Part shown: piece by piece, positions 1 to 5,576 of the stretch
How the letters are laid out: every line of letters starts with the position of its first letter
Numbering within the stretch: the first letter of the stretch is position 1
Source of the DNA: Hydrogenophaga sp.
GTDB taxonomy: Bacteria; Pseudomonadota; Gammaproteobacteria; Burkholderiales; Burkholderiaceae
Length of the DNA: 6,450 nt
Assembly (NCBI GenBank): GCA_025458545.1
Contig: JALOSH010000123.1
Coordinates: forward strand, 1-6,450
Direction of reading: 5' to 3'
Notes under the pieces: model-generated
What the model was told of the DNA's origin: nothing
What the model saw: the letters and a program-made list of their open reading frames with translations, nothing else
Database searches by the model: none
Made by a program: the position numbers and the translations under genes

Positions 1-1940
1 GGCCGCTTGCCATGTTCTTCATAGACCTTCATCTCGGCCTGCAGCGCATCGAGGTTCTTTCTGACGAACTTCGGGTCGGTGGCCAGATACAGGTGGGCGG
101 TCGTGATGGGCAACAGGTTGATGCCCGTGATCTGCCGTGGCTCGTCGGTCCACCAGGTGTTGTGCATGTATTGACCACCAAACACGAGGCTGACGTCGGC
201 ATTTTTGTACTCGGGCGCGAACACCAGCCCGTGGATGTTGAACCAATAGTGGTTGATCGCCTGGATCTCGGTGGTGCGAAGGAAGATACCGAGGTCGCGC
301 AGCGCCTTGTCGCCTGTGATTTCACCCCAGAGAATCAGACTCGACCAGGCGTTGATGGCCTCGGACGACGATTCGTTGTTGTTGCCGAACTCCCCCACGC
401 CGATGCCATTGGCCCAGGAGTGGCCTTCGTAGGCGTCGTACGTGCGCAAGAAAGGCGCTTCGGCCTTCCCACGCTCGGTGGTGGCAATGTCCGCAATCAG
501 CAACTCGATCATTCCCCCCCACTGGTCTTTGGCAATCCAGGAGGGATCGCGCAATGCAATCTCGGCCGCTGTGCGGATCCAGTAGCCGTACCAGAAATGC
601 CGGTCGTTGAGTTCGGTCACGGCAAAGAACTCGTCCGGATAGATGGCTGTGTTGCCGATCGATTTGTTGACGTGCACATAGTTTTTGCTGCCGCTGCCAT
701 CCAGCCACTCTTCGGCACGCTTCTTCACCATCGCCAGCAACCGATCGCGCCCTGCCAGGTCGCCCTGCTGTTCGAAGACATCGGCCAGTTTCATCGTGCG
801 CTGCAGTCCCAGGCCCTGCCAGTAGGCGCTCTGGCCGACCTGCAGCATCTCGCGCCGCGCATCGCGCAGGTCGCGCGACATCACGTCCTGCAGTTCGGAC
901 AGGCGCGGCGAGTCCTTGATGGCGGGCCAGTACGGCACAAATCCGTTGTGCGTGTACGTGGTCTTGAACTGTGGTGCGGCGAGCAGACGCAGTTGGCCGC
1001 GCACGGTGTCGAAGGCCGGACCCAGCTTGCCTTCGACCGAGGCGTTCTGAAACCAGTGGTGCGGATACAGCCCCAGCAAAGGACCGTTGTCGGGTCCTTC
1101 CATGGCCTTGGTGGCGGTCTTGAAGGTGGTCTCGACCTTGCTCGACGCTTCGTCGTAACGCCACTCCACACGGGTCTGCTGCACGAAGGCGTAGGCATGC
1201 CGGGTGAACAGCGCCAAGGTTTCCGCCTTGTCGTCTGGCAGTGCGGCGGCGGAGAGATAGCCCTTGCCCTCGGGCAGGCGGGCATTCCATTCGGTGGCCG
1301 AAACCTGCTCCCAGCGCACGCCTGTGGGCGCGAAGAGGGCATAGGTTTTTGCGCCGACCTTCAAAGCGAGCACGCGCGCATCCGCTCCCGTGTGCAGCCG
1401 CTCGCCCGCCACCGGCAGACGCAAGCGCACATCGCCTCGGCTGACCAGAATCGGAACAATCGGGCTGCCGCGGACGACCGTCACCCGCATCTCATCCGCG
1501 CCGCGGGCCATCGTGATATCGATCGACCAGTCGTCGGCCTTGGCCAGTTTGGCGGCCCCGGGCTCGAACGCCATCGGCGAGATCACCAGCGGATCTTTGT
1601 GCGGGTAGCGGATTTCGACATCGCGTCGCCAGGTCGGCACCACTTCCTTGACAGGCAGCGCGAGCTCCAGCCCCGCAGGCGTCGTCTTCACGGTGATCGG
1701 TTGCACGAAGATGGCTTCAGGCTTGGCCGCAAACAGCAGCGTGGAGTACCACTGGTTGGTTTGAGCCGCGGTCTTCAACAGCGCATCGGTGCGCCCGGGT
1801 GCTGCGGGCAAGGGTTTGTCGCTGCCCTTGGGCGCCAGAAAGTAGGTGCCGGCACCGAGTTTGACCGGCTGCGCGAGGGCTGCGCCGTTGCCGGCGAAAG
1901 CCACCACCAGAGCCCATTGGCAAACGTGGAGGAATCTCAT
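1..1940 (-). CDS. GH81 endo-beta-1,3-glucanase, exported (3' end outside window)
   Basis: This gene reads right to left and stays open for 646 codons to the left edge, so the C-terminus is missing. It belongs to glycoside hydrolase family 81, whose members hydrolyse internal beta-1,3-glucosidic bonds (laminarin, curdlan, fungal wall glucan) by inversion. Residues 1-23 form a Sec signal peptide (hydrophobic WALVVAFAG, cleavage after ALA23). There is no lipobox, so the enzyme is periplasmic or secreted. An N-terminal beta-rich part (about 50-270) precedes the helical barrel. Family hallmarks are HSWANGIGVGEFGNNNESSS followed by EAINAW (E523 and E527, the Glu pair that includes the general base) and LNDRHFWYGYW (D446, matching the conserved Asp assigned as general acid). 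The start at 1940 is supported by AAAGGA 7 nt upstream and by the signal peptide. An operator-like palindrome lies 48-61 bp upstream of the start. The family call is firm; substrate preference among beta-1,3-glucans is not visible. Confidence 0.93.
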   Translation of the reverse strand, partial: MRFLHVCQWALVVAFAGNGAALAQPVKLGAGTYFLAPKGSDKPLPAAPGRTDALLKTAAQTNQWYSTLLFAAKPEAIFVQPITVKTTPAGLELALPVKEVVPTWRRDVEIRYPHKDPLVISPMAFEPGAAKLAKADDWSIDITMARGADEMRVTVVRGSPIVPILVSRGDVRLRLPVAGERLHTGADARVLALKVGAKTYALFAPTGVRWEQVSATEWNARLPEGKGYLSAAALPDDKAETLALFTRHAYAFVQQTRVEWRYDEASSKVETTFKTATKAMEGPDNGPLLGLYPHHWFQNASVEGKLGPAFDTVRGQLRLLAAPQFKTTYTHNGFVPYWPAIKDSPRLSELQDVMSRDLRDARREMLQVGQSAYWQGLGLQRTMKLADVFEQQGDLAGRDRLLAMVKKRAEEWLDGSGSKNYVHVNKSIGNTAIYPDEFFAVTELNDRHFWYGYWIRTAAEIALRDPSWIAKDQWGGMIELLIADIATTERGKAEAPFLRTYDAYEGHSWANGIGVGEFGNNNESSSEAINAWSSLILWGEITGDKALRDLGIFLRTTEIQAINHYWFNIHGLVFAPEYKNADVSLVFGGQYMHNTWWTDEPRQITGINLLPITTAHLYLATDPKFVRKNLDALQAEMKVYEEHGKR

Positions 1941-1947
1941 GTCAGCG

Positions 1948-1953
1948 TCCTTT
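1948..1953 (-). promoter_or_regulatory. Ribosome binding site of the GH81 gene
   Basis: Read on the minus strand this is AAAGGA, followed by 7 nt and then the ATG at 1940-1938. It is the best Shine-Dalgarno match in the window and supports the start that includes the signal peptide. Confidence 0.65.
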
Positions 1954-1980
1954 GCTTCATACAAAAACAGTCCGTCTCAA

Positions 1981-2009
1981 ATGATAGTGAAAGCGCTTTC
2001 ATATTGCAT
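1981..2009 (-). promoter_or_regulatory. Candidate sigma-70-type promoter for the GH81 gene
   Basis: On the minus strand a -10-like TATCAT (1986-1981, 5 of 6 to TATAAT) lies 17 nt downstream of a weak -35-like ATGCAA (2009-2004, 3 of 6). The 14-bp palindrome at 1988-2001 falls inside the spacer, a placement that would let a bound repressor block RNA polymerase. Transcription would start near 1974, giving a leader of about 34 nt. The -35 match is poor, so this is a tentative assignment from sequence alone. Confidence 0.35.
1988..2001. promoter_or_regulatory. LacI-family-type operator, GH81-proximal copy
   Basis: This is a perfect 14-bp palindrome, TGAAAGCGCTTTCA, with the central CG step typical of LacI/GalR-family operators. 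An identical copy lies at 2263-2276 next to the divergent porin gene. The resemblance extends outside the palindrome: 1981-2005 and 2256-2280 agree at 22 of 25 positions, including a shared ATGAT on one side and ATT on the other. A chance second copy 275 bp away is very unlikely. The regulator is not encoded in this window, so family assignment of the repressor is inferred from the operator shape. Confidence 0.82.
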
Positions 2010-2262
2010 GCTAAGGCTTACCCCTAATGGTTTACCCCGCCAAAAGTGGTAGCGAGGCATCGGGTGAAAAACCACACCGATCGCACGGATCTGGGTGGTG
2101 GCCGACCCTCCCCAGCTCGCGGGAATCCGCATTTGACAGAGCGGCGGTTGGCACCTGAAGGCTTGTGGGTATTGGGCGAGCGTGCGCAGTGGGGAAGAAG
2201 GCACAGCCGCTCGGCGCTAGGGTAAATACCGGTGCCTGTGGCACACCACGTAAATATGATCA
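2002..2262. other. Central part of the divergent intergenic region, no gene seen
   Basis: These 261 bases separate the two operators. Open frames here on either strand lack plausible starts with ribosome sites and have no recognisable protein character; their similar C-terminal ESAFTII and ESAFMII endings only reflect the two operator copies. TTACCCC occurs twice (2018-2024 and 2032-2038), and a nearly complementary GGGTAAA lies at 2220-2226, beside the other operator. A short inverted repeat GTGCC-TGT-GGCAC occupies 2232-2244. An isolated TTGACA at 2133-2138 has no good -10 partner. The region may hold further regulatory sites, but none can be named. Confidence 0.5.
2232..2260 (+). promoter_or_regulatory. 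Candidate promoter for the porin-GH17 operon
   Basis: TATGAT at 2255-2260 matches TATAAT at 5 of 6 positions and lies 38 nt upstream of the porin ATG. The hexamer 17 nt further upstream, GTGCCT at 2232-2237, matches TTGACA at only 3 of 6. The inferred transcription start near 2267 falls within the operator palindrome at 2263-2276, as expected for repression at the start site. The weak -35 overlaps the inverted repeat GTGCC-TGT-GGCAC, which could be an activator site, but that is speculative. Confidence 0.35.
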
Positions 2263-2276
2263 TGAAAGCGCTTTCA
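2263..2276. promoter_or_regulatory. LacI-family-type operator, porin-proximal copy
   Basis: This is the second exact copy of TGAAAGCGCTTTCA. It ends 22 bp before the porin start codon and lies just downstream of the -10-like TATGAT. Together with the copy at 1988-2001 it makes the intergenic region a two-operator divergent control region, with palindrome centres 275 bp apart. The motif also matches the cre site of Gram-positive CcpA, which is a LacI-family protein. In this Gram-negative setting a local sugar-responsive LacI-type repressor is the more reasonable reading. Confidence 0.82.
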
Positions 2277-2298
2277 CATTTACAGAGACACAACCGCC

Positions 2299-3660
2299 AT
2301 GAGTCAAGCCATCTGCACGCCTGATCTGCGCCCTGCACCCAAGAAGGCCCGCCTGAGTCCGCCCTCCCATTGGCCGCGAAACGGCACGGCGTTGCTGGCG
2401 CTGGCCATGTCAATACCCGCTCAAGCGATCGAATTCGGACCCGATGGCATGTTCACCCTCAAGGGCTTCGGTGAAGTCTCGGCGACTGTGGGCAACAACC
2501 AGTGCCCGTCCGAAGGCTGCCAGCTCAGCCCGGAAACAGACCGCCAGCGGATCTGGGCCGACGCGGTGGTGCCCGGCCGCAAGCTGTCGACCGACGTCAC
2601 GGGTTTTTCGCAGTTCCAGTTGTGGTTGAGCGCCAAGCAGAACCTGGGGGGCGGCTTCAACCTGACCGGTACCTTGAGCCAGAACTTTCGCGACGGCAAG
2701 ATCGACACGCCTGGCTTCGTGCGCGAACGGAACATCGCACTCAGCCACGAGGATTACGGCACGGTCACCGTGGGTGAAACGGTGTCGCGCACCTGGCAGT
2801 TCGGCGACTTCCCGTTTGGCTCCAATCTCGGCCTGTCCACCGCCTGGGCGGGCACAGGCGCCGCCTACCGCAACCTGACCCGCGCATTCCGCTACACCTC
2901 GCGGGTGTTTGACGTGGCCGAGGGCGACATGGTGTTCGAGGTGACCTACGACCGTGGCTCCGACGATTTCAAGGTCCACAAGCCCCAGCTCTATGAGCTG
3001 TGGACCCACTATGGCAAAGGGCCCCTGTCGATTGACGCGATGTACCAGGACAGCCGCAACGGCACGCCCTCCTCGTTCGGTGCGGCGGGCTTTTACGCGC
3101 CCTTTTACGATCCCGCAGCAGATGGTCGGTTGGGCAAGTCCGGCCAAAGCGTGGCGGTGCTGCAGGCGATCTATCAATACAGTCCCAAGATCGAGCTGTC
3201 AGGCGCTGTCCGCCACAACCGCTGGAGTGGCGCGTACGCGGTGGTCGCTCTGGACGGGCCCCCCATCCAGTTCAACTTTCCCTTCAACGTGAACTGGGGT
3301 GGCACGCTCAACGGTGTCCCGAACCCGGGCTACGCGGCTCGCTCGACCGACTTTGCACTCGGTGCCCGCTACCGCATGGACAAGTGGACCTACTCCACTG
3401 GCCTGGTCTACATCGGCAAGGCGAGCACCAACAACCCGAGCGAACGGGGCCAGAGCAACTCGGCGCTGGTGAACACCATCGGAGCCACCTACAACTACGG
3501 CAACGGCTGGGAAGCCTCGGCTTTCGCCGGCATGGTTCACTACCGCAAAAAGGGCCTGGCGCCACTGGGCATGCCCTCCAACGCCACCATCAATGCCGTC
3601 GATTCCCGCGCCAGCAAGGCTGGCAACTGGTTCGGTGTCGGCATCAAGTACAACTTCTGA
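2299..3660 (+). CDS. Outer-membrane porin, Gram-negative general porin type
   Basis: The gene encodes 453 residues predicted to form a trimer-type beta-barrel in the outer membrane that admits small solutes, here probably glucan oligosaccharides. Evidence is a signal peptide with hydrophobic core TALLALAMSIP and cleavage after AQA43, a mature part of about 410 residues rich in alternating polar/aromatic strands, an early GMFTLKGFGEVSATVG strand, and the C-terminal GVGIKYNF with terminal Phe recognised by the BAM machinery. The charged region before the hydrophobic core is long (about 28 residues). No in-frame ATG gives a better start, since the next Met (37) lies inside the core. The ribosome site is weak (AGAGA at 2284-2288, 10 nt before ATG). 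The gene is first in a two-gene operon with the GH17 lipoprotein and sits directly behind an operator. Sugar specificity is inferred from context only; a generic porin is the alternative. Confidence 0.85.
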   Translation: MSQAICTPDLRPAPKKARLSPPSHWPRNGTALLALAMSIPAQAIEFGPDGMFTLKGFGEVSATVGNNQCPSEGCQLSPETDRQRIWADAVVPGRKLSTDVTGFSQFQLWLSAKQNLGGGFNLTGTLSQNFRDGKIDTPGFVRERNIALSHEDYGTVTVGETVSRTWQFGDFPFGSNLGLSTAWAGTGAAYRNLTRAFRYTSRVFDVAEGDMVFEVTYDRGSDDFKVHKPQLYELWTHYGKGPLSIDAMYQDSRNGTPSSFGAAGFYAPFYDPAADGRLGKSGQSVAVLQAIYQYSPKIELSGAVRHNRWSGAYAVVALDGPPIQFNFPFNVNWGGTLNGVPNPGYAARSTDFALGARYRMDKWTYSTGLVYIGKASTNNPSERGQSNSALVNTIGATYNYGNGWEASAFAGMVHYRKKGLAPLGMPSNATINAVDSRASKAGNWFGVGIKYNF

Positions 3661-3662
3661 GG
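3659..3662 (+). promoter_or_regulatory. Ribosome binding site of the GH17 gene, overlapping the porin stop
   Basis: GAGG overlaps the porin TGA stop and lies 9 nt before the ATG at 3672. This supports 3672 as the start and translation from the same mRNA as the porin. Confidence 0.5.
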
Positions 3663-3671
3663 CGAGTCACC

Positions 3672-5471
3672 ATGAGTACCCACACCAAGATGTCTCCCGG
3701 GCAGTTGCTTCTGCCTTTGTTTTCATTGCGTCGGGCACGGGCCGGCGTGGCCATGCTGATGGTGGCCGTGCTGAGCGCCTGCGGTGGCGGTGGCGAGATC
3801 ACCGTCGCTCCGCCCTCCACCGCGGTGTTTGTGACGAACCCCCGCCCCTTGCCTGCGGAGTACCTGGCGCGTCAGGCGGTGGCCTACGGGCCCTACCGCA
3901 CCGCCGCCAGCGCGGCGGATCTGGTGAACGAAAACATCCCGCCTGCCAACCTCCTGCAAGACATGCGGTTGCTGATACAGGCCGATATCCGCCTGATCCG
4001 CATTTTCGACAGCGGCGACAAGGTGGCCCGGCAGACCCTCGACGTGATCGTTGACAACAACCTTGACATGAAGGTGCAGCTGGGCGCCTTCATGGGCGGA
4101 TTCAAATTCGAACTGAATCCGAACAGAGTCGAAGAAATCAAGGCAGCCAACCTGCGCGAACTCGACCGGGCCATTGCTTTGGCGAACGACCCGAAATACC
4201 GGAACGTCATCCTCACGGTCAGCGTCGGCAACGAGAACATCGTGGACTTCTCAGCCGACCGGATCGACCCCGCCGACATGGCGGTGTACATCAAATATGT
4301 GCGGGACCGGGTGCCACAACCGGTGACCACCGACGACAACTTCCAGGTGTTCAGCAACCCGCTGCCCCGGGCCGTGGTTGACCAGATCGATTTCGCGGCC
4401 ATCCACGCCTACCCGGTCATCGACACCGAGTTTCCCAACAGCCCGCTGTACTGGGACTGGAAACAGCTAAGCGTGCCAGCCGGACCGGCACGGGCCACGG
4501 CCATGATGGACGCCAGCATCGTCGAACTGAAGAAGCAATACCAGGCCACACGCGATGCGCTGAACAGCGTGGGCTTGAGCAGGATGCCGATCGCGATCAC
4601 CGAGACCGGCTGGAAGGCCCGCATCACCGGAGACCAGGCCTTCCGCGCCCATCCGGTGAACCAGAAGATGTACTTCCAGCGCCTCGCGGAATGGCGCCGG
4701 GAGAGCCTTCTGAGCGGCAACGGTCCGGTCAACATCTTCTACTTCTCGGCGTTCGACGAACCCTGGAAGCTGAGCGACGACGGTTGGGGTCTGTTCAACG
4801 TGAACCGCCAGCCACGCTATGCGATTCAGAACCTGTTCCCTCCCAACACCTGGGAGAACGCCAGTCTGACCGACGCCGATGCGGTGTACTTCGTGCCGCC
4901 CACCATCAACCCGGCATTCGGTGGCAATGCGTTCACGCTGTATTCCGACGCGGCAGGCGCTTCGCTGGTCACTGGCTACAACCTGGACGCCTTCGACGGC
5001 TTCACGGCACCAAGAAACCTGGCCGACACCACCATCGCTGCAGCGCCGGGTGACGGGGCGGTGAGCATGCGCATCACGCCGGCGCCGGCGGGTTACGGAT
5101 GGGGTTTGCTCTACAACCCGCAGACCGGCGGCACGACGCAGAACCTCTCGGCCTTCTCGACCGTCAACATGTGGGTCAACACCACCTACCCGGGCCGGAT
5201 CGAGGTCGGTGTGTCCACCCTGGACGTGGATGGCAACGGGCAGGAAGCGTTCGTCCAGATCGGGAATGGCGAATTCGGCTACTGCAACACCGGAACCTGG
5301 TGCCGGGTGTCGATTCCGCTGCAAGCCTTCCGCGCCGTGAATCCGAGGCTTGATTTCCGTCTGGTCGTCAACCCGTTCTACATCGCCGACCGCTACAGCT
5401 TCACCGGCAAGCCCGCCGGATCCAACATCCGGGTGCCGCTCAACATCGACGGCATCGGCTGGACCCGCTGA
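3672..5471 (+). CDS. GH17 beta-1,3-glucanase lipoprotein with C-terminal beta-rich module
   Basis: This protein has 599 residues. An N-terminal lipoprotein signal (RRARAG, then VAMLMVAVLSA) ends in the lipobox LSAC with Cys37, followed by Gly residues, so the protein is lipid-anchored to a membrane. Residues about 62-395 form a glycoside hydrolase family 17 TIM barrel. The acid/base Glu is E188 in VSVGNEN and the nucleophile is E311 in IAITETGW; FYFSAFDEPWK and GLF close the barrel. GH17 enzymes hydrolyse or transglycosylate beta-1,3-glucans with retention. Residues about 400-599 are a separate beta-rich module ending NIDGIGWTR, with two close cysteines (C538, C544); it looks like a jelly-roll carbohydrate-binding domain, but I cannot assign its family. 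The open frame extends upstream to 3384 inside the porin gene, but the lipoprotein signal and the ribosome site fix 3672. The gene follows the porin by 11 nt, implying one transcript. Bacterial GH17 can also be a glucan-remodelling transferase, though the surrounding hydrolases favour degradation. Confidence 0.9.
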   Translation: MSTHTKMSPGQLLLPLFSLRRARAGVAMLMVAVLSACGGGGEITVAPPSTAVFVTNPRPLPAEYLARQAVAYGPYRTAASAADLVNENIPPANLLQDMRLLIQADIRLIRIFDSGDKVARQTLDVIVDNNLDMKVQLGAFMGGFKFELNPNRVEEIKAANLRELDRAIALANDPKYRNVILTVSVGNENIVDFSADRIDPADMAVYIKYVRDRVPQPVTTDDNFQVFSNPLPRAVVDQIDFAAIHAYPVIDTEFPNSPLYWDWKQLSVPAGPARATAMMDASIVELKKQYQATRDALNSVGLSRMPIAITETGWKARITGDQAFRAHPVNQKMYFQRLAEWRRESLLSGNGPVNIFYFSAFDEPWKLSDDGWGLFNVNRQPRYAIQNLFPPNTWENASLTDADAVYFVPPTINPAFGGNAFTLYSDAAGASLVTGYNLDAFDGFTAPRNLADTTIAAAPGDGAVSMRITPAPAGYGWGLLYNPQTGGTTQNLSAFSTVNMWVNTTYPGRIEVGVSTLDVDGNGQEAFVQIGNGEFGYCNTGTWCRVSIPLQAFRAVNPRLDFRLVVNPFYIADRYSFTGKPAGSNIRVPLNIDGIGWTR

Positions 5472-5486
5472 GCATCGGCTCAGACC

Positions 5487-5518
5487 ATGCCCCAGCGCCT
5501 TCGCTGGGGCATTTTTTT
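5487..5518 (+). terminator. Intrinsic terminator after the GH17 gene
   Basis: A perfect 11-bp stem (ATGCCCCAGCG at 5487-5497 pairing with 5502-5512) encloses a CCTT tetraloop, and the T run covers 5512-5518. It starts 15 nt after the GH17 stop. The stem is GC-rich and followed directly by seven T residues, so it should end most porin-GH17 transcripts. On the minus strand it lacks a T run, so it acts in one direction. Confidence 0.93.
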
Positions 5519-5576
5519 GTCCTTGAGCACCCAGCGGCCACACCACTGAATGCCGCCCAACCTAAACCGACCTGCG

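Noticed and set aside
12..2027. A 671-codon open frame on the plus strand across the GH81 gene
   Set aside because: It lies codon-for-codon opposite GH81, where antisense stops need TTA, CTA or TCA codons, all rare in GC-rich genes. Its protein has no recognisable domain, while the minus strand has a signal peptide and full GH81 motifs.
2133..2138. A perfect -35 hexamer TTGACA in the intergenic region
   Set aside because: The sequence 16-18 nt downstream has no reasonable -10 (TGAAGG at 17 nt), and a start there would give a leader of about 130 nt.
2232..2244. The GTGCC-TGT-GGCAC inverted repeat as a terminator
   Set aside because: The stem is only 5 bp and no T run follows. It is noted only as a possible protein-binding site.
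1988..2276. Reading the palindromes as CcpA cre sites
   Set aside because: The sequence fits the cre consensus, but the porin and lipoprotein context is Gram-negative, where CcpA-type global control is not expected. Another LacI-family regulator explains the same motif.
1977..2413. Small minus-strand frames in the intergenic region (75, 70 and 129 codons)
   Set aside because: They overlap each other, cross the operators, and have no ribosome sites or protein-like composition.
2410..3177. A 255-codon minus-strand frame opposite the porin
   Set aside because: It is also codon-aligned to the sense gene. The sense product has a signal peptide, barrel-type strands and a terminal Phe, and the antisense product shows nothing.
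3384..3671. Upstream extension of the GH17 frame into the porin gene
   Set aside because: The extension overlaps the porin in another frame and reads as low-complexity Gln/Arg-rich sequence. The lipoprotein signal begins at 3672 with a ribosome site just before it.
4467..5546. A 359-codon minus-strand frame opposite the GH17 gene
   Set aside because: It is codon-aligned to the sense gene, starts beyond the terminator hairpin, and has no domain character.
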